Position numbers and translations under genes: made by a program
DNA from: Actinokineospora sp. NBRC 105648
GTDB taxonomy: Bacteria > Actinomycetota > Actinomycetes > Mycobacteriales > Pseudonocardiaceae
NCBI RefSeq assembly: GCF_030269645.1
Contig: NZ_BSTR01000003.1
Span: 62,001-126,000, forward strand
Length of the DNA: 64,000 nucleotides
Direction of reading: 5' to 3'
The notes under the pieces: model-generated
What the model saw: only the letters and a program-made list of their open reading frames with translations
Databases searched by the model: none
What the model was told of the DNA's origin: nothing
Shown here: positions 36,399 to 44,549 of the stretch, in pieces
How positions within the stretch are numbered: position 1 is the stretch's first letter
How the letters are laid out: every line of letters starts with the position of its first letter

Positions 36399-36948
36399 TC
36401 TTGGTTGAGCCGATCGAGGCCGCGGCGATCGCCTTGGCGGCGGTCTGGGTCGACGAGCTGGAGGTCAGGCTGGTCAGCGACGCGCGGTTGAGCGCGTGGA
36501 CGACGAACTCGTAGGTGTTCACCGTCGAGGGCGAGCACGGACCCTGGTAGCCGTAGAGGCTCGCACTCCCGCGGTAGTAGATCTGCCTGGCGCCTGCGGG
36601 GACTGCTGGGCGGTAGGCGTGTTCGACGTTCTGCGGGAGCGAGGTCGCGCTGACGGGGATGTCGTAGATGACCCAGTGGATGAGGTTGGCGTTGTCGAGG
36701 TCGCGCATGACGATCGCGTAGCTCTTCGCCCCAGCAGGCGCGCCTGACCAGGCCAGCGGCGGCGACTCGTTCTTCTTGGCGGGATCGTTGCCACCACCAC
36801 TGGTGCACTCGTGGACCTTGGGGATCAAGCCGCCGTTGGCAAAAGCGGCGCTGGACAACGCGAACGCGCTCGCTGATGCGGTGGCGGACGAGAGGCTGAC
36901 CGTCGAGGTGATGAGCATGGCGAACAGCACGATGCTTGTGCTTCTCAC
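36382..36948 (-). CDS. Secreted PEBP (YbhB/YbcL, Raf kinase inhibitor-like) protein
   Basis: 188 residues from GTG 36948 with GGGAG six bases upstream. A signal peptide is followed by the PEBP fold signatures SPPLAWSGAPAGAKSYAIVM and HWVIYDIPVSATSLPQ, then GYQGPCSP and YEFVVHALNRA. Bacterial PEBPs are small ligand-binding proteins of unclear role, and this one is exported. It probably does not belong to the biosynthetic set; it has its own promoter and lies between MATE and the phosphatase operon end. Confidence 0.85.
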   Translation of the reverse strand: MRSTSIVLFAMLITSTVSLSSATASASAFALSSAAFANGGLIPKVHECTSGGGNDPAKKNESPPLAWSGAPAGAKSYAIVMRDLDNANLIHWVIYDIPVSATSLPQNVEHAYRPAVPAGARQIYYRGSASLYGYQGPCSPSTVNTYEFVVHALNRASLTSLTSSSSTQTAAKAIAAASIGSTKITGES

Positions 36949-37155
36949 AGCAGGCTCCCGAGGATGCTCGTGATTCCGTTGGCCGTCCGTGGGACACCGT
37001 GATACGGCTGTGGGACAGAGCAGTGCAGCCGTGGGACGAGGTGTCGCCGGTGCGGCGGAAATCAGCGTAGGCGCCCTGGTTCCGGACGGCCAACCCCGGG
37101 AATTTCCCACCCGGCCAACGACTCGACGATCGAGGCAATTCGTCCACTGTGGACT

Positions 37156-37191
37156 GCGAGCGGCCCGGCGCGATCCCGCCGGGCCGCTCGC
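37156..37191 (-). terminator. Terminator of the leftward biosynthetic operon
   Basis: A perfect 14-base stem (37156-37169 with 37178-37191) and 8-base loop, five bases past the HAD-phosphatase stop codon. It marks the left border of the long leftward gene set. Confidence 0.82.
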
Positions 37192-37195
37192 GTGC

Positions 37196-37885
37196 TCATT
37201 CCGCGGCGACTCCCACCCACCGCTCGCCGTCGACGGCGGCGGAGACGGCCTCCGCGAGGCTGCCCACGACCGGCACCCCGAGCGGGGTGAAGTGGTCCAT
37301 CGTGTGCAGGGCGTCGTCGCCCGCGTGGTAGAGCACGCAGGCCACCCCGCACTCGCGAGCGGCGATCGCGTCGTCCACGCTGTCGCCGACCAGCAGCACC
37401 CGGGCCGGGTCGGCGTCCAGCCGCGCCAAGTGCCGTCGCAGGTGCGGGGCCTTGTTGCGGGTCTCGGTGTCGCGCAGCCCGTCCACCGCGGTGAAGTACC
37501 GGTCGATGCCGAAGTGCTCCACGAGCGGCAGTAGCCGGTCGTGCGGGTACATCGACAGCAGCGACTGGCTGCGCCGCCGGGCCAGCCACTGCCGCATGGT
37601 GCGCTCCGCCTCCGGGTTCAGCGCGATGGCGTCCCGACGACTCAGGTAGGCCCGTTGGAACTGCCGGTCGAGCGCGGCCTGCTCCGCGGCGGTCAGGGTG
37701 CGACCTAGCAGGGCGTCGTAGAACGCGGAGATCGGCTGGCGGTGCTTGGCCTGGTAGTCGGTCCGGGTGATCGGCGGCAGGCCCAGCGCCCGGAACGCGT
37801 CGATGGTCGAGTCGATGAGGGCCGGGCCGTCGGCGAACAGCGTGCCGTTCCAGTCCCAGACGATGTGCTCCACAGCGGTGGCCAC
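37196..37885 (-). CDS. HAD superfamily phosphatase
   Basis: 229 residues from GTG 37885 with AGAAGGA upstream. Nucleophile motif VWDWNGTLFADG (Asp in DWNGT), motif III Lys in ETRNKAPHLRRHL, and motif IV VLLVGDSVDDAIAARECG match phosphoglycolate-phosphatase-like HAD hydrolases. It is the last gene of the leftward set, 13 bases after the histidine phosphatase. In a cyclitol/nucleoside pathway it would remove a phosphate from an intermediate; a proofreading or salvage role is also possible. Confidence 0.88.
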   Translation of the reverse strand: MATAVEHIVWDWNGTLFADGPALIDSTIDAFRALGLPPITRTDYQAKHRQPISAFYDALLGRTLTAAEQAALDRQFQRAYLSRRDAIALNPEAERTMRQWLARRRSQSLLSMYPHDRLLPLVEHFGIDRYFTAVDGLRDTETRNKAPHLRRHLARLDADPARVLLVGDSVDDAIAARECGVACVLYHAGDDALHTMDHFTPLGVPVVGSLAEAVSAAVDGERWVGVAAE

Positions 37886-37898
37886 GGTCCTTCTCCCG

Positions 37899-38552
37899 TC
37901 AGGTGTCGATGTGGTCGGGGTCCGCCCGCCACTCGGGCGGCAGGTGGTCGAGCTCGCCCACCGCCCGCAGCGTCGCACGGCCGTCGGACAACCGCAGCCG
38001 GGTCACCGAACCCACGGTCACCGCGGCGATCTCCCGGTAGCGCGACGGCGGCAGGCCGAGGAAGAACGACATGATCAACCGGACCGGTGCCTTGTGGGTC
38101 ACCACCGCCACCCGCGACGAGTGCTCGAGCGCGTCGCGCACCGCGGCCACGGCGCGGGCCATCACCGCCAGACCGGACTCACCTCCGGGTGGGGTGAACA
38201 GGGCCGGGTCCTCGGTCCACCGCTGGTGCGCGGGGGTGTCGGCGACCTCTGCCGGCAACCGGTCCTCCCAGGCACCGAAGGACAACTCACGCAGGCGGTC
38301 GTCGACGGTGACCGGCAGGCCGGTCCGGCCGCCGATCGGCTCGGCGGTCGCCAGCGCCCGGCGCGCCGGGCTGCACAACAGCAGCTCCGTGCCCGCCAGC
38401 GCCGGGTGTTCGGCGAGGTAGCCACCCATCCGCTCGCCCACGGGCGAGAGCCCGCCGTCGTGGTCGCCGCAGAACCGGCCCTGCCGCGTGCAGTGCGTCT
38501 GGCCGTGCCTGATCAGCACGAGCTCGCCGGACAACCCGACGCGGGCGCTCAC
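37899..38552 (-). CDS. Histidine phosphatase family protein
   Basis: 217 residues from GTG 38552, whose GTGA overlaps the stop of the upstream phosphorylase gene. The catalytic LVLIRHGQTHCTRQGRFCGD, the RELSFGAWEDRL motif and the second His in VAVVTHKAPVRLI define the phosphoglycerate-mutase-like (branch 1) histidine phosphatases, which go through a phosphohistidine intermediate. The nearest characterised types act on sugar, cobalamin-precursor or nucleoside phosphates. Tight coupling to the nucleoside phosphorylase suggests removal of a phosphate from a pathway intermediate. Confidence 0.9.
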   Translation of the reverse strand: MSARVGLSGELVLIRHGQTHCTRQGRFCGDHDGGLSPVGERMGGYLAEHPALAGTELLLCSPARRALATAEPIGGRTGLPVTVDDRLRELSFGAWEDRLPAEVADTPAHQRWTEDPALFTPPGGESGLAVMARAVAAVRDALEHSSRVAVVTHKAPVRLIMSFFLGLPPSRYREIAAVTVGSVTRLRLSDGRATLRAVGELDHLPPEWRADPDHIDT

Positions 38553-39355
38553 GTCCTGGCTTCGGCCAGCGCGGACCGGCAGGGGCAGGCCGTCTCCTCC
38601 GGCAGCGCCGCGACGATCCGCCGCACGATGTCGAGCACCCGGTCGGAGTCTGCGTTGAAGGCCTTGAGCACGTTGTGGTGCGAGACGATGTCCGCGCGCT
38701 CCGCGCCGACCACCTCGGCGGCCGCCACGTCGTAGTCGGTGATGTAGGACAGGTTGGCGTAGCACAGTTCCAGCTCCCGGGCCAGGACGACCTCGGGGTA
38801 CTGGGTCATGTTCACCAGGTGCCAGCCCTGCGAGCTGAACCACTTGCTCTCCGCGCGGGTGGAGAACCGCGGCCCCTGGATGACCACCACCGTCCCGCTC
38901 GGGTGCACGGTGGCGTCGGCGCCCTGCAGCGCCTCGTGGGCCAGCGTGCGGATGCGGCCGCAGTACGGCTCGGCGGAGCTGATGTGGGCGCCGGTGTCAC
39001 CGGAGAAGAAGGTGTCCGCCCGGCCCCAGGTGCGGTCGACGAACTGGTCGGCCAACACGAAGTCGCCCTTGCGGTAGTCGGGTTGCAGGCTGCCGACGGT
39101 GTTGAACGCCACCGTCTGCCGCACGCCGAGCTCCTTGAGCGCCCAGAGGTTCGCCCGGTAGGGCACGTCGGCGGGCAGGTAGTCGTGGTTGTTGCCGTGC
39201 CGGGGCACGAACGCGACCGACTTGCCCGCGACCTCGGCCACGCTGATCGGCGCGCTGGTCTCCCCGTAGGGGGTGGACATGGTGACCTGCTCGGCGCCCT
39301 CCAGGAACTCGTAGAAGCCGGTCCCGCCGATGATGGCGATGCCTGGTTGCGACAT
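38549..39355 (-). CDS. 5'-methylthioadenosine/purine nucleoside phosphorylase family
   Basis: 268 residues from ATG 39355 with GGAGGAAC upstream. MTAP/PNP motifs are complete: IAIIGGTGFYEFL, FVPRHGNNHDYLPADVPYRA, FNTVGSLQPDYRKGDFVLAD and QGPRFSTRAESKWF. In primary metabolism these cleave methylthioadenosine with phosphate to adenine and 5-methylthioribose-1-phosphate. No other methionine-salvage gene is present here. Surrounded by a PfkB kinase, mutase and cyclitol synthase, the enzyme may instead run toward glycosidic bond formation, joining adenine to a cyclic sugar-1-phosphate analogue, or protect against a nucleoside. That role is inference. Confidence 0.88.
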   Translation of the reverse strand: MSQPGIAIIGGTGFYEFLEGAEQVTMSTPYGETSAPISVAEVAGKSVAFVPRHGNNHDYLPADVPYRANLWALKELGVRQTVAFNTVGSLQPDYRKGDFVLADQFVDRTWGRADTFFSGDTGAHISSAEPYCGRIRTLAHEALQGADATVHPSGTVVVIQGPRFSTRAESKWFSSQGWHLVNMTQYPEVVLARELELCYANLSYITDYDVAAAEVVGAERADIVSHHNVLKAFNADSDRVLDIVRRIVAALPEETACPCRSALAEART

Positions 39356-39381
39356 TTCCCGTTCCTCCCATGCAGAGTGTG

Positions 39382-40725
39382 TTACCGCCGGATGGCGTCG
39401 ACGAGCACGGCGGGGACGCCCTGGTCGCGGGTCTCCCCGTAGACCCTGATGCCGCCCTCGGTGGTGGAGGCGCGCAGCAGCAGCCACTGCCCGCCGTCGA
39501 GCCAGAACTTCACACCGTCCACAGTGGTCACACCGGTCACCGCGCCCGCCTGCCCGGCCACCGCCAGTGCCCGGTGCCCGAGCTCGGTCAGGTCCACCGC
39601 CGACCGCCCGGCGACCAGGTACTCGAACCAGGTGAGCGGACCGACCTCGGCGCGCAGGTCGTCGACCAGCGCGGCCAGCGGGCGGCCGCTGGTGGCCAGC
39701 AGGTCGGCCAGCAGGACCGCGACGGCGAACGGGTCGCGGTCGGTGCCGAACTCGGCGAAGCCCAGGTCGCCGACCCCACCGCCCGCCGCGTCCACCTCGC
39801 CCGCGGCGAGGAGCGGGGACAGGTGCTTGAACCCGATGCCCACCTCGTGGACCGGGATGCCCAGCCGGGCCGCGACCGCCCGGGCCGCGGTCCCGCTCGC
39901 CGCCGTCACCCCGAGCCCGACACCGGGTTCCCGGTGCGCCAGCAGCAGGGCGAGCAACTCGTGCGGGTACACCGTCGCGCCCCGGTGGTCCAGCAGGTAG
40001 ACCCGGTCGCCGTCGCCGTCGAGCACCACGCCGAGGTCGGCCCGCTCGGCCACCACCCGATCCCGAGCCCGCTGCCGGGCCGCCGGGATCGTCGGGTCGG
40101 GAACCAGGCGGCCGAAGTCCGGCGCCGGTCCGCCGTCGACGGACAGCGCGCGCCAGCCCAGCCGCCCGGCGAACTCGGCGAACGGCGCCCCGGCGATGCC
40201 GCCGAGTCCGTCCACCACGACCGAGAGCTCGGATCGCGCGGACAGCCGGGACAGCACATCGGCCATGTGCGCGTCCAGCCATGGCGCCAACGGCTCGGCG
40301 GGCACCGGGTCCGGGGCAGCGGTGACGGGCCCCGGGTCGGCCGTCTCGATGGCCGCCTCCACCGCGCGCGGCAGCGGACCGCCGGGGGCCACCTTCACCT
40401 TGAGCCCGTTGAAGTGCGCGGGGTTGTGGCTGGCGGTGATCAGCAGGGCGAGGTCGACCAAACCGAGCCGGACCGCCGCGGTCGCCGTCGGGGTGGGCAG
40501 GTGCGCGACCAGCCGCACCTCCGCCGCGCCTGCGGCTACGGCCGCCGAGACCACTGCCTGGGCCGCGTCCGCCCCACCCTCGCGGCAGTCGTACCCGACC
40601 AGCACCCGCTTGCTGTCGACTGCTTTGACCACGCGGGAGGCCAGCACCGCCGCGGTGGCCGGGGTGAAGTCGGTTCCGATCACGCCGCGCCAGCCGTCGG
40701 CGCTGGCCCTGGCCTGCCAACTCAT
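39382..40725 (-). CDS. Phosphohexomutase-family (PMM/PGM) protein
   Basis: 447 residues; its start overlaps the PfkB stop by four bases. The phosphoserine loop ALLITASHNPAHFNGLKV, the metal loop VVLDGDGDRVYLLD and a C-terminal phosphate-binding RASTTEGGIRVYGETRDQG replacing RxSGTEP are recognisable. The sugar-binding GEMSG/GEESAG loop is not conserved (VGDLGFAEFGTDRDP), so the substrate probably differs from glucose or mannose phosphate. In this operon it would move a phosphate between positions (for example 5/6 to 1) to make the donor for the nucleoside phosphorylase. Confidence 0.85.
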   Translation of the reverse strand: MSWQARASADGWRGVIGTDFTPATAAVLASRVVKAVDSKRVLVGYDCREGGADAAQAVVSAAVAAGAAEVRLVAHLPTPTATAAVRLGLVDLALLITASHNPAHFNGLKVKVAPGGPLPRAVEAAIETADPGPVTAAPDPVPAEPLAPWLDAHMADVLSRLSARSELSVVVDGLGGIAGAPFAEFAGRLGWRALSVDGGPAPDFGRLVPDPTIPAARQRARDRVVAERADLGVVLDGDGDRVYLLDHRGATVYPHELLALLLAHREPGVGLGVTAASGTAARAVAARLGIPVHEVGIGFKHLSPLLAAGEVDAAGGGVGDLGFAEFGTDRDPFAVAVLLADLLATSGRPLAALVDDLRAEVGPLTWFEYLVAGRSAVDLTELGHRALAVAGQAGAVTGVTTVDGVKFWLDGGQWLLLRASTTEGGIRVYGETRDQGVPAVLVDAIRR

Positions 40726-41612
40726 GGCCGGTCCCGGGTGAGCGCGGACAGCAGGTCCGGCACCGTGGCCGGGCGGCCGCGGGCGCCGACCGCGCCGACG
40801 GCCAAGGCGCCTGCCGCGTTGCCCGCGGCCAAGCGGGAGCTGGGTGGCAACCCGGCCAAGTGCGCGAGCAGGTAGGCCGCGGCGAAGGCGTCACCCGCTC
40901 CGGTCGGGTCCACCACCGGTACCGGGTGGGCGTGGACGGTCACCTCCTGCGCACCGCGGCGCAGCGTCGAGCCCACCGCGCCCAGGGTGATGACCACGTC
41001 GGTGTCCGGTCCGGGGGCGGTGGCGAGCTCGTCGTGTTCGAACCGGTTGACGAACAGGATGTCGGTGTGCGGCAGCACTGTGGCAGTGACCGGGTCGCCC
41101 GCGAAGACCCCGCCCGGGGTCCAGCAGAGCAGGGTCGCGCAGGCGCCGACGGCCCGCAAGGCGTCCCGCGGTGGGTCGAAGAGCATCACGGCGTCGTAGT
41201 CGCCGGCGAGCGCCTCGCGCAGGTCGGTCGGGCCGAAGGTGTCGTTCGCGCCGCGGCAGAGCAGCATGTAGTGCCGGTCCCCGAACACCGGGATGACCAC
41301 GCGCCCAGTGGGTTCGGCGCGGCGGCGCACGGCGGCGACGTCCACCCCGCGCCCGCGCAGGTCCGCGACCAGGCGGTCGCCGTCGTCGTCGGCGCCGACC
41401 GCGCCCGCCACCGCCACCGAGACGCCCAGGGCGGCCAGGGCGGCCGCGCAGTTGCCCGCGTGCCCGCCGACCTCGGTGCTCACCGAGCGGACCGTCACCG
41501 CGCTCTCGTCAACCGGTTCCCGATCGGCGACCAGGATGAGGTCGACGTTGAGCGAGCCGATGACCAGCACCCGGACGCGGGCCGCGGCCGCGCGCACCGC
41601 GGCCGAGATCAC
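40722..41612 (-). CDS. PfkB family carbohydrate/nucleoside kinase
   Basis: 296 residues from GTG 41612, which overlaps the Rid-protein stop (GTGA). The N-terminal signature VLVIGSLNVDLILVADREP, a glycine-rich EVGGHAGNCAAAL and the catalytic PVVDPTGAGDAFAAAYL are intact, so it is probably an active ribokinase-type kinase. The substrate could be a sugar, cyclitol or nucleoside. Between a Rid protein and a mutase gene it fits phosphorylation of a cyclitol intermediate. Confidence 0.92.
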   Translation of the reverse strand: MISAAVRAAAARVRVLVIGSLNVDLILVADREPVDESAVTVRSVSTEVGGHAGNCAAALAALGVSVAVAGAVGADDDGDRLVADLRGRGVDVAAVRRRAEPTGRVVIPVFGDRHYMLLCRGANDTFGPTDLREALAGDYDAVMLFDPPRDALRAVGACATLLCWTPGGVFAGDPVTATVLPHTDILFVNRFEHDELATAPGPDTDVVITLGAVGSTLRRGAQEVTVHAHPVPVVDPTGAGDAFAAAYLLAHLAGLPPSSRLAAGNAAGALAVGAVGARGRPATVPDLLSALTRDRP

Positions 41613-42034
41613 GGCTCGGCCCGCGCGGTGGTCAGCGCGATGCCGCTGATCTCCACCAGGCAGCCCGACTCGGCCAGCCGGGCAACCTCGACCAGGGTGC
41701 TCGCCGGCGCCGGGTCGCCCAGCACGCGGTTGCGCACCGTCGAGACGGCACCGAAGTCGCGGACGACGTCGGTCAGGTAGACCACCACGCTGACCAGGTC
41801 CGCCGGGGTGGCGCCCGCCTCGGCGAGCACCTCGGCGATCCGGGTGAAGACGACCTCGGCCTGCCCGCCCGCGTCGCCCGGGTGCAGCACCGCGCCGGTG
41901 TCGTCGGTGGCCACCTGGCCGCTGACGAACACCAGCCTGCTCCCCGGGCCGACGTCGACGGCCACGCCGGGGCTGTACTTGCCGATGGGTTTGGAGTGGC
42001 GGTCCGGGGTCAGTGCCCGCGCGTCAGTGCCCAC
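41609..42034 (-). CDS. Rid family protein lacking the RidA arginine
   Basis: 141 residues from GTG 42034, overlapping the SDR stop by 25 bases. The YjgF/YER057c/UK114 fold is clear (FVSGQVATDDTGAVLHPGDA, VFTRIAEVLAEAGATPADLV). RidA enamine/imine deaminases have PARS with a catalytic Arg; here the site reads DPAPASTLVEVARL, without Arg. It therefore is unlikely to be a standard 2-aminoacrylate deaminase and may bind or process another intermediate, as the Rid homologues in other pathways do. Confidence 0.85.
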   Translation of the reverse strand: MGTDARALTPDRHSKPIGKYSPGVAVDVGPGSRLVFVSGQVATDDTGAVLHPGDAGGQAEVVFTRIAEVLAEAGATPADLVSVVVYLTDVVRDFGAVSTVRNRVLGDPAPASTLVEVARLAESGCLVEISGIALTTARAEP

Positions 42035-42771
42035 TGCTCGACCCTTTCCGGGAACGGTCCGTAGGTGGCGGTCATGGCGGCCAGTTGCAGGTGCCGGATC
42101 TCGACGCCGGGCGGCGCGGCGAACAGGGTGGCGACCACCCCGGCCACCTCGGCGGCGGTCAGCGCGCCCACCCTGGTGCCCGGCGCGGCGTCGGCGTGGC
42201 TGCCCTGGAAGTGGGTGTCGACGCGGCTGGGCAGCAGCGCGGACACCCGCACCCCCAGGTGGCGCACCTCCCGGCGCACCGACTCGAGCAGCGCGCCCAT
42301 CCCCGCCTTCGACGCCGAGTACGCCGTGCGGTCGGCGTGCGGGTAGAGCACGGAGTCGGACAGCACGCCGACGATCAGTCCCGCGCGCCGCGCGACAAGC
42401 CGCGGCACGGTGGCGCGCAACGTGTGGAAGGCGCCGTGCAGGTTGGTCCGCAGCGTGCGGTCCCAGTCATCTAAGTCCACATCGGACAATGGGGACCACC
42501 GGCCGGAGCCCGCGTTGAGCACCACCCCGGCGAGTGGCTCGGCCAGGTGCGCCGATGCGGCGGTCACCTGGTCGGCGTCGCCGACGTCGACCACTGCGGT
42601 GCGCACCGCCCCGCCTGCGGCCTCGACCGCGGCCGCGGTCGAGGCCAGTCCGTCGGCGGACCTGGCCCACAGCACCAGGTCGAAGCCGTCGGTGGCCAGT
42701 CGCTCCGCCACCGCCGCCCCGATGCCGCGGCTGGCCCCGGTCACCAGCACCCACCCGCGCCGCCCGGTCAC
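42010..42771 (-). CDS. Short-chain dehydrogenase/reductase
   Basis: 253 residues from GTG 42771, whose GTGA overlaps the DJ-1-like gene stop. Classical SDR: cofactor motif VLVTGASRGIGAAVAERL, VVLNAGSG, catalytic Ser in GVLSDSVLYP and Tyr-x-x-x-Lys in AYSASKAG. The RS after the cofactor beta2 strand (LWARSADG) suggests NADP(H). Likely oxidises or reduces a hydroxyl/ketone of the cyclitol intermediate. Confidence 0.92.
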   Translation of the reverse strand: MTGRRGWVLVTGASRGIGAAVAERLATDGFDLVLWARSADGLASTAAAVEAAGGAVRTAVVDVGDADQVTAASAHLAEPLAGVVLNAGSGRWSPLSDVDLDDWDRTLRTNLHGAFHTLRATVPRLVARRAGLIVGVLSDSVLYPHADRTAYSASKAGMGALLESVRREVRHLGVRVSALLPSRVDTHFQGSHADAAPGTRVGALTAAEVAGVVATLFAAPPGVEIRHLQLAAMTATYGPFPERVEQWALTRGH

Positions 42772-43361
42772 CGCGGCGCCGCCTGACCGCGCCCGGGGAC
42801 GATCTCCATCCGCTCGGCCACCGCGCGCACCGCGCCGGGAGCGCGGTCGGCCAGCAGCGCGAAGGCCAGGTCGACCGACTTCACCGACGGCGCGGCGTCG
42901 CCGCCCACCGTGCACAGCCGCCCATCGCGCACCAGACCGGTGACGATCTCGCCCACCGGGTGCGTGCGCAGCAGCGCCCGCTTGCCGTGGTGGACCGCGA
43001 CCCGGCGGGACGCCGCCAAGCCCGCGGCGGCGATGAGCAGCACCCCGGAGCAGACCGCGTAGAAGGTCCCACCGCGCTCGGCCGCCGCCCGCAACGCCGC
43101 CAGCAGGTCGGCGTCGGTGGCGGCCGACGCCGCGCCCCGACCGCCCGGCACCACCACGACGTCGGCGTCGGCGACGTCCGCCAGGTCCGCGCCCACCGCC
43201 AGGGAGACCCCGCAGGACGTGGTCGCCCGCCGGTCCTTGGCCGCCAGCCGGACGCGCAGACCCGCGTCCGCCTCGGCGGCCTTGACCAGGACCGAGTGCG
43301 CGCCGAACAGGTCCAGCGCGTCGACCAGCGGGTAGGCGAGCACCGCGACCTCGGTGGTCAC
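42768..43361 (-). CDS. DJ-1/PfpI (class I glutamine amidotransferase-like) protein
   Basis: 197 residues from GTG 43361 (GTGA overlap with the cyclitol synthase stop). VVVVPGGRGAASAAT and the nucleophile elbow YAVCSGVLLIAAAGL with the Cys, followed by VAVHHGKRALL, match DJ-1/PfpI proteins, close to isonitrile hydratase-like or the N-terminal half of GATase-type AraC regulators, but no DNA-binding domain is present. The role in the cluster is not clear; hydrolysis or hydration of a small metabolite is possible. Confidence 0.85.
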   Translation of the reverse strand: MTTEVAVLAYPLVDALDLFGAHSVLVKAAEADAGLRVRLAAKDRRATTSCGVSLAVGADLADVADADVVVVPGGRGAASAATDADLLAALRAAAERGGTFYAVCSGVLLIAAAGLAASRRVAVHHGKRALLRTHPVGEIVTGLVRDGRLCTVGGDAAPSVKSVDLAFALLADRAPGAVRAVAERMEIVPGRGQAAPR

Positions 43362-44452
43362 GGGTGCGCGTTCGCGGCGGGCCGCGCGGTGTCGTCGAGC
43401 GCGCGCAGGCTCGCGGCGACGACCTCCGGTGAATGGGCCCCGTGCCCGCCCGCGGGCGACTTGAGCACGCCCGCGGCGGCGGGGCAGAACCCGCCGATCC
43501 CCGACCGCAGCGCCGCCGCCGCGATCCGGACCAGGTCGATGATCACCCCGGAGGCGTTGCTGGAGTCCTGCACCTTCAGCTTCAGGTCGAGCGAGACCGG
43601 CGTGCCCGCCCACCCCCGGCCCTCCAGGTTGAGGACCGCGACCTTGTTGTCTTTGAGCTGGCCGATGAACCCCGCCGACGGGATCACCTCGACCCGGCTG
43701 GTGTCGACGCCGTCCTGGGCCAGGGCGTTGAGCTTGGACTGCTGCTTGCTCGCGCCCTGGTCCCGCAGGTTGCGGAAGTCCTCGTTGCCGCCGAAGTTGA
43801 GCTGGTAGGAGCTGACCAGCGTGATGCCGCGGGCGGCGAGCAGGCCCAGCAGCGCCCGGTGCACCACCGAGGTGCCGAACTGGCTGGCCAGGTCGTCGCC
43901 GATGAGCGGCACCCCGGCCCGCTCGAAGTCGGCCAGCAGCTCGGGGTCGCGGGCCATCAGCTCCGGCGTGCAGTTGACCGCGGCGACCCCGGCGGCCAGC
44001 GCCGCCCGCGCGTAGGCCGTCGCCGTCTTCTGCAGGCCGGTCGGCAGCGAGTACAGCAGCACCTCGGCGCGGCTCTGCCGCAGCCGCTCGACCACCCGGT
44101 CGAAGGCGGCGGACCCGGGTTCGGAGTCGGCCACCCGCATGCCCTCGTCGACGACCACGTCGACCTCGGGCAGCTCGACGTCGAGCCGGGGGTAGTTGTT
44201 GGGCGGGCACAGGACCGCGTCGGTGAACGCGGCGCCCACCTTGGCCGGGTGCACGTCGAACGCGGCCACGAAGCGGAGGTCGGACACCCCCAGCCCGGCG
44301 ACCCGGGGCAGCCGGATTCCGGGGAAGCTGTCCTCGGTTATTCCTTCGGCGTCGGCGCGCCGATAGTATTCGGCGCCTTGGAACAGCGCCGAGATGTTGT
44401 TTCCCACCCCGGCGACCGCGAGGCGAAGCGGCTCCATCACGTGCGTCACCAT
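43358..44452 (-). CDS. myo-Inositol-1-phosphate synthase family cyclase
   Basis: 364 residues from ATG 44452. Inositol-phosphate-synthase features: NAD site LAVAGVGNNISALFQGAEYY, VSSYQLNFGGNEDFRNL, a SKQQSK lysine loop, SAGFIGQLKDNKVAVLNLEGR with the catalytic DxK lysine, and DSSNASGVIIDLVRIAAAA. It is shaped like the short bacterial Ino1 type but differs in the substrate-binding region (LPTGLQ in place of LPVGS). It lies inside an operon with sugar-processing enzymes, not with mycothiol or phosphatidylinositol genes. A relative, Ari2, makes a five-membered cyclitol phosphate from fructose 6-phosphate in aristeromycin biosynthesis. Ring size and substrate here are unknown. Confidence 0.88.
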   Translation of the reverse strand: MVTHVMEPLRLAVAGVGNNISALFQGAEYYRRADAEGITEDSFPGIRLPRVAGLGVSDLRFVAAFDVHPAKVGAAFTDAVLCPPNNYPRLDVELPEVDVVVDEGMRVADSEPGSAAFDRVVERLRQSRAEVLLYSLPTGLQKTATAYARAALAAGVAAVNCTPELMARDPELLADFERAGVPLIGDDLASQFGTSVVHRALLGLLAARGITLVSSYQLNFGGNEDFRNLRDQGASKQQSKLNALAQDGVDTSRVEVIPSAGFIGQLKDNKVAVLNLEGRGWAGTPVSLDLKLKVQDSSNASGVIIDLVRIAAAALRSGIGGFCPAAAGVLKSPAGGHGAHSPEVVAASLRALDDTARPAANAHP

Positions 44453-44549
44453 TCCTCAAAGTAGGCATGCATAGGCGAGCCGACCACGCGCGCGGAGAAT
44501 TCCCCGAATTGTGGTCGAGCTACTCGGCGGTGTTCGATGGAGCTAGTGG

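Noticed and set aside
43358-44452. Ordinary mycothiol-pathway Ino1
   Set aside because: Neighbours and substrate-loop differences argue against it, although it is the main alternative for this gene.
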